A model generated the notes under the pieces. The model saw nothing but the letters and a program-made list of their open reading frames with translations, made no database searches and was not told where the DNA came from. A stretch of 64,000 nt of DNA from Megalonaias nervosa (Eukaryota; Mollusca; Bivalvia; Unionida; Unionidae), in the NCBI GenBank assembly GCA_016617855.1, contig JAECUM010000822.1, forward strand, positions 1 to 64,000, in the 5' to 3' direction. This document shows positions 1 to 59,864 of this stretch, piece after piece. Numbering within the stretch: the stretch's first letter is position 1; every line of letters starts with the position of its first letter. Both the position numbers and the translations under genes were made by a program.

Positions 1-570
1 AATCAGTATAAAATGTATAAAACAATAAAACTACCAATCTACCCTAATTTTTAAAACCAGTGCAATAGGAAACACATTTTTATTTTTTTGTTGTTGCCTA
101 ATACAAGACAGAAGTAACAACAATGTGATTTTACATCTAGTTTGTCCCCAAGTTTTCAATGCTATGATACAACCAGGTGAAAAGTGATACTGATATGTCA
201 TTTCAAACTGTGTGGTAAGCAGAGACTTTACAAATGTAGGTAAGTGCATGTTCTGCTTGCTTTTTAATGGCACTTTCAACTTATTGTATTGACCATATCA
301 AGCCAAGAAAATGCAAGCTAAGTAATGTAAGCTAAGTACCTTTCAGAAAGACTGAGGAAGACTACCAGGGCTAGCCTAGGTTAGTACTGAATCTGCAACC
401 CTTTGATCCCAAGTCCAATTCTCCAACAACTGACCTATAGGGTGCACATCACATATAAACAAATATACTTTAAAGCCTCAACATTAACACGGACCTGAAT
501 TCATTTGAAAAGCTTGAGTATAATAATGAATGGCAACAAACACTGGGGGTGGGGTGTTTGAATCTGTGTC

Positions 571-890
571 TGAGTGTGTGTGATTTGGTATTTTAACGTA
601 GCTTAACAATCTTCCAGTCATACTGCTATGATGTCTGCAGTGTGGCAGTCTATAGTGATGTCTAGAACTGGGGCATCATGCCGCAGACATGTAGCATGAT
701 GCCCCATCCAGTCACATTATCCTGACACCAAGCCAACCAGTCCTAACACTAACCTCTTAATGCTGATCGTCTAGCAAGGCAGCTGTTAGTACCCATTTTT
801 ATAAGTCTTTGGTATGACTTGGCTAAGGTTCGAACCCGCGATCTCCCACATCCGAGGTGGATGCTTTAACCACTGACTAGGCCAGCAGAG
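571..890 (-). mobile_element. tRNA-derived SINE, family A, copy 1
   Basis: On the minus strand a tRNA-like head starts near 890: an A box (GGCCTAGTCAGTGGTTAA) and an exact B box GGTTCGAACC... (837-827 region, written in + as ggttcgaaccc). The body then runs to about 571 with a conserved central block around GCATCATGC and CACATTATCCTGACACCA. A second copy at 27980-28295 is alignable along its whole length at roughly 75-80% by eye. Confidence 0.85.
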
Positions 891-1032
891 CAGTCTATTT
901 GAGTCTGTAGAATTTGTAAAAATATCTTTTACAGAATGCTGTGATATTTGTTGGTGGAAATATTCTAGCACATTTTTAAACACTATATCAAAAATTTTAA
1001 ATGTACTCTCCAGTGCCAGATCTTTTAGTAGG

Positions 1033-1172
1033 TACTGTGTATATTTGCATACAAGTCAGATCCAACTGCAAACTGTATAGACATAGTTCTACCACTGCAT
1101 GATGTGCTGGCAGATCAGGGTCTATGTTGTTCTCAGTTGGACCTGACCTGAGTGCAAGTCTATGCTGTATAC
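1033..1172. mobile_element. Foldback MITE copy (GATCTG family), short
   Basis: Carries TCAGATCCAACTGCAAACTG near the left and its inverse (CAGTTGGACCTGACCT) near the right, with GGCAGATCAGGGTCTATG in the middle. It belongs to the family described at 34071-34292. Confidence 0.7.
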
Positions 1173-1760
1173 GAGAGGCCACAATAGTCATTCTCATGAT
1201 CTATTCAGCAATATACATGGAATTAATGGTTACATTTCTAGACAGGTGAATACGTTGTTATCTCAGTAATAATAAATCAAAATACCATTTGACAGGGCCA
1301 ACAGTCTGTGAAAGTAATGTCTTTTTTCTCTATCCCATTTTTTAAAAGATATCATTTTCAGGTATTAATTACACTTAAGCCTCATAAAGCAATACTGATC
1401 AGATAAATAAAAGAATGGGGGTTTCATTTCTAGGCCAGCCCAGGCTGGATGCCTTAGAGTGTGCCTGGGAAAGGCACTTAAATTCTATTTCCTTGGCATG
1501 ATATAAACAATAATGTGTTGAAGTGCATTTTACAACAGCAAAAACAAAACGATGATCATATCAAACTCCATACATCTAAGAATTAAAGTTATTTCCCTCA
1601 TGCATTCCAAATGCATGCATGCAAACACAGATTCAAGTCAATGAGAACAGTATTCCTAATCAAGGGGTAATTACTGAAATTTTTGTATTTGATGGTAATA
1701 GCTATAGTGCCCAAGTACATACAGGCTAGGAAATGTCTGACTGAACGACAGCTCTTGCTA

Positions 1761-2971
1761 TAGACCATTCTTAATGAGATCCTCATGAATATTAATGTAT
1801 CGCGAAAACGAGGCTAAGCTAGGCAGATCGCAACTATACTGCATATAATATATTATGTAGATTCCTTTTGCGAGAGAAAATATTATATTGATCGCAGTTG
1901 TAATGGATGTGATGTATTTTATAGAGATTGTTTCCTTTTGCGTAAGAATATTTTATATTATAGAATTACCATTGTATATATTATAATGACAAAAACTTAC
2001 TTGATATGTCCATTCTCTTAAACGTAAGTTGATTTACATCCTATCTTGAATGCCCTTTTTCTCTACAGCACACAAAATACAAGTTAACGATAGAGAAAAC
2101 AAACTATTTAAAGCATGAATTTTGTTTCTGATTAGGTATGGTTTAAATGTACAGCTATGATCAATGAATACTGTAGTCAAAACACGCGGTCAGAATAAAA
2201 CATTTACAAAATGTGACACAAACTGCCATTTTAACCAACCACACCCCCCAAACCAGAAGAGACTTTGTGGTGTGCTTTAAATAGTTTTGGGTACATGTCA
2301 GTATGCTTGCATTTTAATTTGTATCAGAAGTGCACAACCTGGTTGTTGTTATGGTGCTTGCTGCTTTTCGTGCCTGGGGGTGGGAGGGACTGGGATTTTC
2401 CCTTTAAATGATATATGTTTTTCTTTTCTGAATCATTTATCAACTGACAATATGGATATACGATTTTATTCATACGAACACATTTGTATTTTGGTTTCAA
2501 TAACAGACTGGCAGTTATATATTTACCCACAAAACAGCAGGATTATTTGTTCAAAGCTGTTTGAAAGCCATTCATATATATATATAACATCAAAGCATCC
2601 TGCCCCCAAACACACAAACTGGCCCCTTATATACGTGAACTTCTTCATTGATTATAATTAATATTATTTTTATGGTGTTGATTCATGGATGAATTTTAAC
2701 ACCCAATATGTAAATGCAGACATTAGATAAAGTAAACATAATAGGGAAGAATCATGTCTAAACAATATAAAATTTTGTCATTTTATGTATGGGATATTCT
2801 GTTAATCTGTTTATTAAAATAATTTTCTCTTTAATTTTAACAAAACGTTTATCTGAATTAATTTGGTCCCCTGGTTCTAACAAATCTATAAGCTGGTGCC
2901 TAGCTAGCCTCATTTTGGATTCGTTGACCCAGGGTCACATGAATACATGAATACATTCTGAGAATGGTCTA
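1761..2971. mobile_element. 1.2-kb non-autonomous TIR transposon candidate, TA-flanked
   Basis: The left end TA-GACCATTCT (1761-1771) is matched by the inverted right end AGAATGGTC-TA (2961-2971). Further inside, both ends carry an inverted pair of ATGAATA-like sequence and a GAGGCTA(A)GCTAGGCA block (about 1809-1828 and 2896-2912). The interior is AT-rich with a duplicated TTCCTTTTGCG motif. No transposase is visible; the 124-residue frame at 2287-2661 looks non-coding. Confidence 0.7.
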
Positions 2972-3431
2972 TACCACATTAAACCAGGTGGTATCACATT
3001 CAATCAAGCACTGCATACCACACAGCTGAATGTGGCATGACATACATCGACCTGATGAATGGCAGTATGTCATGTGCCATCCTTATTTAAAAGCGATAGG
3101 ATTATTACCATCTAGGCTGAATGCAAAAATGTCAAATTGGGTATTTACTCTGTAATATCAATACCGTATTTTATGTAATTTTTCGTACACGAAAAAATAA
3201 TTATTAATTTCAGTGTACGAAAAATTATATGTAAAATAAATAATTATCATTTGGTGATATTGACCGTGTACGAAAAATAAAGGGATCGTACCAAAACAAG
3301 TTCTACGGTACACATGCTACTCGACAACCTAACGGTACAAATGTACAAAGTAAACGTATATTTTCTGTCTCATTCTGCTCTCAATTCAAGAATCTAATTA
3401 CAATAAATCAAAAGTACTGTTGTTATTAGTG

Positions 3432-3434
<3 letters not shown>

Positions 3435-3513
<79 letters not shown>
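3435..3513. repeat. (GA)n microsatellite
   Basis: About 39 uninterrupted GA units, inside the TIR element 3163-5210. Confidence 0.98.
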
Positions 3514-3515
<2 letters not shown>

Positions 3516-4708
3516 TTATGTCTCAGTGTGCAAGCTCCTCTGCATTTAGAACATATGTAGCTGTTATGTTGTGTAATATTGGCAAAATGATCAAGATGGT
3601 TTGAACATTTATAAGTTATGGGTATTATTTATTGGTAAATTGTATGCAACGATACGACCCCACATCGTCAAGAAATTAAGTGCAAGTTGTAATTTTACCG
3701 CAACAATAATCTCATTATCAAATTGCAATAAAAAATAAAGAACTTGAAATCAACGTTTAAGTTAATGCGCATGAGTGCACACGCATGTGCGCCAGAGAGA
3801 TCAATCAAACAAAATTTTTTCAGTGTACAAGACCGTATTTACTCAGTGTAGTTTTTATTTGTAGCTTTTGCAAAGAGAAAAAAAGACTATTTTCAGTTAC
3901 CTGATGAGTGGGATAATCCTCATGTATTACGACCCTACTATATTCCATTAGAAATAAACACTGCTAAATCAACAGTTCATTCTTGTTTTAATTATGATGT
4001 ACGTTGTCACAACAACCACATGGCTATACAGTGTTATTTACACGGTAATTAAACATGCTTAGTGCTTTGGTTATTCTAGTTGAAACCAGACTGAGGGCAA
4101 GAATCGACTGAAGAGGTCAAATCAGCAAGGCTGCCAGTAGGGAAATCAGGCTTGCTTTAGGGAAATGAAAGTTTGTCAATGTGCTATTGAAGCCGTTGTC
4201 CATATAGCAGATGTTATAAGGACAAGCGATCATATGCATTACTTGTTATTCGAACTCGCCAATAAAGATAATAGTGGGGTATATCATAGAATAGATTTGC
4301 AATAAAATGTTAATTATATCCAAGTCAAAACAGAACAAGCACTTAAAAGATAGTATATGTATATATACACGAATCAATTTAACGGAGTCCGTGACTTTCA
4401 AATTTACGATGGAATCTGACAAGGTTTTTATATTTTATGTTTGTATGACTAATGAAACAATAAGACTAGTTGACCAATGGTCTGTGGTCTTCACTTTAGT
4501 ATGTACTGAGATGTAATTTTTGTTGGATAAGACAACATCAAAGGGCTTCCGAACTCGTTTTAAAATGCACGTGGTGTTTTGTTATGGTGACGGACTTAAT
4601 AAGGAGAACTAATTAACGATAATATTTAAAGGTATGGTCCGTGAAGTCCTGTGTTCATTTGTTAATAAACACCAGTAGATATTGTAATGACAATAAGAGT
4701 TCATGCAC

Positions 4709-4948
4709 ATGGGCACCCGCAGGATCTTTTGTAAAGGCGGGGGGAGGGGTCAATCAGTTACGGCCGGGAGAGTTAGTATTGTAAGCAGTCTGAAACTAAA
4801 GCTAATATTTACTAAGCGTTTTGAACAGAATCTTGTGACATATTTTCAGCTTCATTTGCATGATTAAACTTGTAGGAATATATATATTGCAGTATGATTT
4901 CCAGGGGGGTCACATGACCCCCCTTGACCTATGCTGTGGGCGCCCATG
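4709..4948. mobile_element. Short MITE with ATGGGC(G/A)CCC ends, nested
   Basis: The left end CATGGGCACCCGCAGGAT (about 4709) is matched by the inverted right end GCATGGGCGCCCACAGCAT (about 4948). It is roughly 240 bp long, with a GGGGGGTCACATGACCCCCC palindrome in the right half. It lies inside the element 3163-5210. Confidence 0.65.
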
Positions 4949-7900
4949 CTTATGCATCAATCATTATATTTTCTCACCAACAATTAATCATTAATTTTTG
5001 TAAAAACAAAAAGGGAATACGGTATTTTCGATCTTTTTTGCAAATGTAAATCTTCTTAGTGGAAATTTTATGTCCGATAATTTAATGAATTTTTCAAATA
5101 ATACAAAGTGATATGTACGAAAAATTATGATACATTTAAATAATTGTTATTTTGATAACTGGATTGTGTACGAAAAATTAAAGGGTACGAAAAAATGCAT
5201 GAAATCCGGTAGTATTAAATCTGCAACTACACTGAGCTCTTGGAGTAAGCTAACAGAACTGCAAGAATAGACACTTGTGAAAATCCATAATGGCTGTCTT
5301 CGTATGTGACAGAAATTTATTTGATTCCATCACAAAGAATTTCTCTCACAAAAAGCACTGTGGTCAGCCCAGTAAACTCGCTGTAAAGTAGTGAATTGAC
5401 TTAACATCAGGCATGATTTTCATACATAAACATTGCTAAAATCTGTACAATTGGGGTGTGTGGATGATCTTATCATCAGGTATGGGCCTATCATTGGAGA
5501 AAAAGGGTGTATTTTGCCAACACCGTGACCAATTTAACTTTGTTACCAAACTTACCATGGCCCCCTGGTGGTCCAGTGTCTAAGGCATGTGAAAATGCTC
5601 GAGACCCCCTCCCCCCAAAGAACAAAATAGATCCATTAATGATTGGTCAAGGTGTTAAATATTACTGTATAAAAGGATAATTGGAAATGTTGGGAATATT
5701 CTGATTGTCTTCATCTGCATGTCTATCATATATAAAATCATGGTGCTTGATCTTGATCAGAAAAGCTACCCGAACAGGGCTGTATAAGTTATCAACATTT
5801 GCAACCATTTGGCTATGTATGTCGAACAGCTTCCTTATTTACTATTTATAGTAACTGTACATGGCACATTTCCTAGAAAACAGACTGGTTTCTTTTATTT
5901 GAAACCATATGTCACAGATTATCCATTAAGTAGTGATAGTTTTGGCTCTAAAATGTTCACCAATGAATGTAAATTATACATGACTGAATATGAAGTCTGT
6001 GTTAAAAACCATTTTGTAGTACATTACAAAAGTCTCTAGTAACTGATCAATTTGCATAGTGTTAAAATTAAGTAGGAAGAATTACTTCTTGACTGTCAGA
6101 CGTAATGTACTATTGCTTCAGACTGTAAATACAATCATCCTGAAGAATTGGAATATGGGCCAATTTTACCTATGTACAAATTAGCCAATATTTCAACTAA
6201 CTGGGTGAAAGAATGGAGAAGACAAAGAATATACTATAGAACAGACAATAATTACAGTAATTGTCCTGTAAGGAGTGACTGTAACTATTGCAAACTGATT
6301 ATACACTGCCTTTGCATGAAATGGGATGGAGCTAATGCACTGTTCCCTATTCTCTCATTTAACTTCATACACCCTGAAATAAGCATTCCAGTAAAATACT
6401 ATTTATTTAGGTGCTGATCATTAGGCTTGAGGCTTGTCTGCTTACTCAGATCCCACCATGTCACTTCCCCCAAATATTTAAATCCAAAATGATTAAAATC
6501 CATTATCTGGAAAAAAGATATAACCAACAAAAGTTTATATCTACTGTTAATGCTTGACTTAACAAACATACATTAGACAGACTGATACATAGATCAAGAG
6601 AGACAATGAAGTTTTCAGTCAGTGAAAACTAGAAAAGCCTTATGAATATAAACATGCAACTATTAGTAAAACACTGATAATCTGATACAAGACATCATCA
6701 TTGATACAGAATGTAACCTGTGTTTAAAAAGAAAGAGTTCAAGGGATCAAAAATATAAACATCCTTTATGGACAAGCACACTTTACAAAGTGGCAAAAAC
6801 ATTATTAATATAAGGGAAGGGAAGCTTAAATATTGCTCCAAGTGAACAGGCAGCCTTTATATGCAAACATCTCTATGACAGGTTTATTCTATTGGAACCG
6901 ATCAGGCCAACTAAAAGGGCGGAGCAAACAATGAAAAATGGGATGTGAGGGAAGTCGGAAGCAAGAAGAACCTGTATTCTGTTGAATACTACTGTCATAC
7001 CTGTTTTAATAGTTGCCTTTACTCAGTGGTTACCTGTTTACAACCACCATTCCAAATTTTTCCCACCAAATTTCCTATATAAATGTACTGTATGTAACAG
7101 TCACCTGACTTCCGCAGTCAGCAATTACATGTTTCCTAACCAATCAGTGGTTTCTCCCTGCCTGATGTTGTCACTGGCACATATCTACATTGACTGCTCG
7201 GCATGTGCAAACTGAATTTTTGCCTCGCAAGAAAGGCATTGTTTAGATAAAGCAATATCTTGTGAATCTACACAAATTTCTTATCTTGCTTGTACTCATA
7301 ACTCCAGTCATGCTGACAGTGTAAATCAAAGATGTCAATATGATAAATGCAATAGCAAGGCAGTTTTTATCATTAGGGTAGGTGGTCAAGGCAGTTTGTT
7401 TGCTGAATGATGGAAAATGTAGTTGTGCTATCACAGAAGAAATGGAATTCACCTTTTTGTGCCAGTTTGACACATATAGTTCGATATCTATTTGCTTGTG
7501 AATTAATGATATCTGTGATGAAAAAATTAATATCTGAAAAGATATGAGTTACATCACTTTTATTAGGGTCAGGGGTAATTCAATTGTTTAAAACTGGTCT
7601 GTCAAGACAGTCAAATTTTTGGTTTATGGGTCAAAAGAATAGCCATGTATGTCTTCTTTTGGATTTCATATTCACCACAAGCTTCACACATTTGCCAACT
7701 GTCTTTGATTTCAAAAAAAGCTGAGCAACTGGTTTATCCAAATATTATTTTTGAAGCATGACCAGCTGTTTAAAAGTGAAAACTGTACAAGCTGGCTATG
7801 TAAGCTTTAAGTCTGATGGGGAATTAGTGTTTTGTTATTGTGCACAAAACAAAGATAAGTGATTATTTTAAGTCAGTGATTCATTAATATATAGGATGTA

Positions 7901-8033
7901 TAAAAGAGAACAGAATGCAGTAATTTTGTGTGGAGCATAAAATTCTGTGAGAACAATATATCAAATTTTGGTGTGAACAGTATATCGGCATATTGTATGA
8001 CTTTGTTAAATAGTGCACATAAAACAACAACAA

Positions 8034-8035
<2 letters not shown>

Positions 8036-8067
<32 letters not shown>

Positions 8068-8076
8068 GTAATAATA
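8036..8076. repeat. (TAA)n microsatellite
   Basis: About 13 TAA units with one interruption (AGTAAT). Confidence 0.95.
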
Positions 8077-8798
8077 TTTTCTCACAAGTGACTGCTGTTC
8101 CCAGGTTTAAATGTACATCTTACCTGTGCATTGTTGTACGGTGTATCATTCTTCTACATGACTTTTTAACACAGAATTTTAATACAAAATCTGCACAATG
8201 TTGATGTTGGTGATCACTGTTATTATTAGAAGAAAAAATTGCCATTATATATCCCTTACTAATAGTGAATGAAGTCAGTTGAAATTTTACAACTGATCAT
8301 CGGTAGCATACATGCAACCAGTAAATGAATACAATCAGTTAACTTAGTATGACATTCTGAAAACCAGCTCTATCAAAATACAATATGCTACAAATATGCG
8401 AGAACAGAGCAGGGCCTGTAAAATTCTGATTTGGCACTGAAATAATAATACAATCTTATTTATCTTTGAATGCAAATTTTGTCATGTCCAAATTTTGTTT
8501 GGTTGCAGTATCTTTTTTGTTCTTAAGTCACCACAGTTTAAATAGGGCTTTATTTCCTGGGGTAGCTATAGATCTGATTTTGATGTTGTTCATCATCAAA
8601 CACATTTTTCATTATAGTCTATAAACACTTTTTGGCAGTCATATGCAAAACTAATTTGAATAGTTGTATTGCATGATTTCTTCACATATTAAAACAAAAT
8701 TCAATTGCTAGCAGATTCCATTTTCTTTCCAATTATTACAAAATTTACTCTCACAACTGAGCTTAATTAGACAATAAACAATGAGGTTTGGATTTTAA

Positions 8799-8898
8799 TG
8801 ATCACTGGGACACTACTATTGAATGATCACTGGGACACCACTATTGATTGATCACTGGGACACCACTATTGTCTGATCACTGGGACACCACTATTATC
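8799..8898. repeat. 25-bp tandem repeat, 4 copies
   Basis: Four consecutive units beginning TGATCACTGGGACACCACTA at 8799, 8824, 8849 and 8874, differing by a few bases. It ends about 60 bp before the donor side of exon 8960-9107. Confidence 0.95.
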
Positions 8899-8959
8899 AA
8901 CATTAAAAAAACCCCTGAAAAAGTAGTTCCTGGAGAGGAGTGTGCAAAATGATACTCAC

Positions 8960-55707
<46,748 letters not shown>

Positions 55708-56294
55708 CTGAAACAGAAAGCAAAAATCACATCCAATATCCTGTTCATTATCATTAAACAAATATACTAATCTGTATGTAATTTACCATATATACTTGAC
55801 AAACTGCAACCCAATAGGTATCAGACCACTAATTACTGTACAGCCAGAGAACCAGTGTGCTGGTAGTACTACACATTTATGATGCACTCATTGGTTTGTA
55901 AATGGATTTAATTTTTTCCATTATACATTTCATAAAGTTCAATCTATATACCACAGCTGACAACAAAATATTTGCTTTTCTTTTGATAGTCTGTATTTAA
56001 TTTCCCGCTGACAAAACAGCATATTCACTCTTTGTGTGAGGCTATGTCCTTAGGTGCAGACCTGTGGGTCCCTTGTTTAGACCTCGTGTACAAGAAAATG
56101 CTGTGAAACACCCATTTTTCTACGCTGAAAAATAATTCACAAACTCTAATGAATAGAAGGTGTGATCTGTATGCCAGTCAAATAAAGAAATTAATTTGTT
56201 TTTACAAATAAACATAAAGTTCTACAAGAAATTAATTAGTGGTTTGATTCCTATATTAGGCTTGGAAATATTGTCAAGGTAATTTACCAATATG

Positions 56295-56442
56295 TACCAT
56301 ATGCCTATAAATCAGGTCCTTCTGCAAACAATAACTGATTACCCCTAACAAACTATATCAACCCAGATCTCCCTGTGCATCCTGAGATGGCAGATCTAGG
56401 TCTGTGCAGTGTTCAGTTGGATCCAAGTCAGTATATATGGTA
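56295..56442. mobile_element. Foldback MITE copy (GATCTG family), short
   Basis: TACCATATGCCTATAAATCA at the left and AAGTCAGTATATATGGTA at the right, with GATGGCAGATCTAGGTCTGTG inside. Confidence 0.75.
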
Positions 56443-56516
56443 GTTCAAAGGTAAAGGAGGCAAGTCTACAGCATACCAACATTGAAAATTCAACTTAAAT
56501 ACATCATCCATAATGT

Positions 56517-56690
56517 ATGCCATCTGTGCTTGCTTCAAGTCCAACTACAAGCTGCATAGACCCATATCTACTGTTCAATGATGCATCAAAAGATTTGGGT
56601 CAATGTAATTTGTTAGGAGTAATCAGTTGAACAAACAAAATAGACGCTGATCTGCTGGTAAATTTTTCTACAAGTACCATATTTCTCCAA
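56517..56690. mobile_element. Foldback MITE copy (GATCTG family), degenerate
   Basis: TTCAAGTCCAACTACAAGCT, AGGAGTAATCAGTTGAACAA and GCTGATCTGCTGGTAAA in the standard order; the right end is eroded. Confidence 0.65.
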
Positions 56691-58376
56691 TTATAAGCAT
56701 ACTCCATCTTCTACTGATTTCTGTAAGTTTTTATATGATGTAATCTTGTCCAAATACAAGCTGACAGCATTGTGTCTAGACCGCACCATCATGGGAATAC
56801 CCCATACATTCAATGTCCACTAAAAGTGTTCACACTGTGCCCAAATTTTCGGTTCTGATGTTAGTCTGTGTGTCCTGTTTTAATATCCTCATAATAATAA
56901 TAATCTTTTTTTCAGTACCAATGGTAAAGAGTCTAGCTGTTACAATCTTATGACTGGTTATGAACATTATTTTGTAATGATGCTGCTGCAAGCCCCAAAA
57001 TTGCATGTGGAATCAGTAGGTCAACAGTCAAGTAATCAATCACAAGACTAGTAGAGTATAATTTTAGTAGTTTTAGAGGTTCAGTCACTGCATGCATGTG
57101 TTACAATGTATAATGACCTTATTTATTACAAGAATCAGCATGATGAAACAATTCTGCTTAGAAAAGCACTTCAGAAAATTAGCCAATAACTCTAGAAAAA
57201 CTTTAGGTATGGTAGAGCCAGCATTGATTTTCAAAGAAAGAAGTTTCCGTGAATAACTCAACTGAGCCTACTGATGGGAAACGAAATGTTATGGTTAGAC
57301 ATTTTCACAAATATTGGACATTAAAATTTCCAAAGGTTACTTGATGAAAAAGGGGTAGGAAATGCAAACACAGTCTTGAGAACAGACAGTAGATTATGTT
57401 TTATTATAGTACATTTTATTATGTTCCCTCAAAATTTTCAATGTTCCCTAAAAGATTGGAAAGAAGGACACTATGTCCCCTCAAAATTCTGACCCTAGCA
57501 CAACAGTAAAATGACCCCAACCTTTCACAACATTTACAAAGCTGACATCCAGGTTTATCATAGGAGAAATAATGTACTGAACAAGTAATGGTATCCTTAA
57601 ACAAAAGAAAGCTTTCCTCAATGCATCAAATTTGCTAGAGATATCCAATGTAACAATAAATAAAGACTCCACTAATGAACAGTCAAAAACTGTGACCATC
57701 ATTATATTGCTGTACAAGGGAACTGTTAAAGTGTAGTGTTCTAAGTAAGCTCACCTTATACTGAGGTATGTCCCATATTTAAACAAGAGATTTCCTAAAT
57801 ATGGGATCCAATACTATAACTTTGTTATAAACAGAGTTCTGCAATACTAAAGGCAATTTTAAGAGTTCATCATGAAGAATGAATTACACTGCGCAGTGTT
57901 CTGAAAATCTTATCTGATGCTTATTTTGTACCAGTAAAATTCCTGTCCATGGAATTCCTTGCCTCCTTTATCCAATGAATACACAATATTCTGACTCTAC
58001 AATAATGGGGTGTAGTATAAAAGAAAGGCCAACAGAAGGCCACTTGTTTCTGGCCCACTGTACTTGACTGATATATCTTCAAGTCAGGAAATCTTTAACA
58101 GCTTTTCTGTTGTGTACCTTACATACCTACTTGTAGAACCCACAAGAGGCAGTTTGACAGACGATGATCAATAGTTACCAGAATATGAAAGAAAAATATA
58201 CACAAGGACACAAACTTCCCTAAGCCAGACACTGTTGGAACCAAATATTTTGACCATCTCATGTAAGTGGCAAGTATCAGAGCGGTTTGATTTAAATATG
58301 AATGACTTTATTGGGACTATAATATGTAGTCATTTCGCAAATGATGTTCAAGAGGAACAAATTAGGGAAATAGAGC

Positions 58377-58378
<2 letters not shown>

Positions 58379-58458
<80 letters not shown>
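58379..58458. repeat. Compound (TG)n(TC)n microsatellite
   Basis: About 21 TG units followed by about 18 TC units without interruption. Confidence 0.98.
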
Positions 58459-58460
<2 letters not shown>

Positions 58461-58904
58461 TGCATATGTTAAAGCAGAAGATGATGCATCAGGTATTTTT
58501 ATTCATGTACATACAAAAGTAAAACTTCCCAAACAAAGAAATGTGACAGGGATTGTTCAGCAACAAACACTGTTTAGGAAGCTAATTTGCTTAGCTGTTA
58601 GTATCTTTTGATCTTGAATAATTTTCATATCAGTATGTTTTTCTTAAACAAGATAAGGCCCCAAATTTATATGGAATAAAATTTTACAAAAAAGTGAAAC
58701 TGTTTAAATCAAATATCAAATGTAACTGAAGTTTTCATATTGGCCATGTGAGTTTACACTTATAAGTGTGTATGGTAGAACAATGACTGAAGATGCAGAA
58801 CCACAACACCAAGCAGAATAATTCTGCAGTTAGTAAGCAATCACAACCAATTATATTCTTAAACATACTGACTCAAGTTTCTAATCACTGATAATTTTTA
58901 ACTT

Positions 58905-59110
58905 GCATATGTACCTGCTTATAAGTTGAGGCATAGATTCTGATCTGTAGCAGCACAGTGCGCCTGAAGATCAGGGTATGTGTTATTTATTCGATTGATT
59001 ACTCCTAACAAAACTGCAGAGACTCAGATCTGACGGTGCAGTATGTGACAGTTGATCTGGGTCTGTGCAGTTTGCACTTGGACTCAACTTATAAATGAGT
59101 ACATACGGTA
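58905..59110. mobile_element. Foldback MITE copy (GATCTG family)
   Basis: ATGTACCTGCTTATAAGTTG at the left and TTATAAATGAGTACATACGG at the right. Inner palindromes are GATCTG-based with GATTACTCCTAACAAAACTGC between. Confidence 0.78.
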
Positions 59111-59864
59111 TTGCTGACACCTAAAGAATAGGCAACAGCAGAAACTTTAAACAAATTCTCAAGTGATAAGATTTTCAAATCAGCTACTGTTGCAGCCATA
59201 TTTGGAAGTAAGATCAATATCATTTTCATTTATGACAAACCAGACACCATTAGAAGACTTCTGGTTAAATCCCAAGTTTATATGAATATCCATTCAGGAA
59301 AATTTCAGACAAGACTTTCAATATGTTCATTGTGATAACCATATTTGTAGTCAGGTCAACACTATTTTCATTCAGGACCAACAAGATATCATAATTAGTC
59401 TTCTCATTAAAACCCGTGTTAATAACAAGTTTTATTTAAGAGGATTAGCAATAACAAGATTTTCCAGATAGCTGCCATGGTGGTCACAACGGATATCAGA
59501 TCAGCAACATTTTCACTTAGTACCAATTAGGCATAATAAGAAATCCTTTTGTGAAAACCCTATGCTGACATGTTTTCTGTTCAGGAGGGAAAATGGCTGC
59601 TGTGATGGCCATACTGGATGTCAAATGAACAGACCATATTCTTTTAGGACCAAGTAAACATCATAAGAAGTCTTTCATGAAAACCCCATGTTAATACAAC
59701 TATCCATTCAAAAGGTATAGCAATAACAGAATTTCCATGATGGCTACAGTGGTAGCCATAATGGATGTATGGACAGAACAATTTTTATTTATGACCAACA
59801 AGACATCATGTGCAACCTTCTGGTGAAACCCCAGTTCAGTATCACTTTCTATTCATGAGATTTA

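Larger units (their letters stand above)
3163..5210. mobile_element. 2.05-kb TIR transposon candidate with CCGTATTT-type ends
   Basis: The left end 3163-3188 and the inverted right end 5185-5210 match at 22 of 26 positions (ACCGTATTTTATGTAATTTT versus ACCGGATTTCATGCATTTTT). They are bounded by TA on both sides. Several extra copies of GTACGAAAAA lie near each end as subterminal repeats. The interior holds a GA microsatellite (3435-3513) and a nested MITE (4709-4948). No long reading frame survives. Confidence 0.75.
1..8959 (-). other. Intron (partial) 3' of exon 8960-9107; repeat-rich, no gene seen
   Basis: Non-coding. It holds a tRNA-SINE (571-890), a foldback MITE copy (1033-1172), two TIR elements (1761-2971, 3163-5210), a GA microsatellite, a TAA microsatellite (8036-8076) and a 25-bp tandem repeat (8799-8898). 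The stretch 5211-8000 shows only short stop-interrupted frames and nothing I can name. Confidence 0.7.

Noticed and set aside
827..889. tRNA-like sequence with intact B box
   Set aside because: Part of a 320-bp SINE with a second copy at 27980-28295; arms do not form a full tRNA cloverleaf. Not a functional tRNA gene.
2287..2661. 124-residue plus-strand frame
   Set aside because: Lies inside a TIR element, overlaps an antisense frame, and has no recognisable domain or codon bias.
3163..3513. GA tract plus GTACGAAAAA repeats as a promoter or origin
   Set aside because: Better explained as transposon end repeats with an internal microsatellite.
57481..57717. Minus-strand frame of 78 residues as a possible upstream exon
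   Set aside because: Sequence does not match FRMD4 and phase at its borders does not fit exon 55627-55707.
58235..58611. Frames with CVCVCV and SLSLSL runs
   Set aside because: They translate a TG/TC microsatellite.
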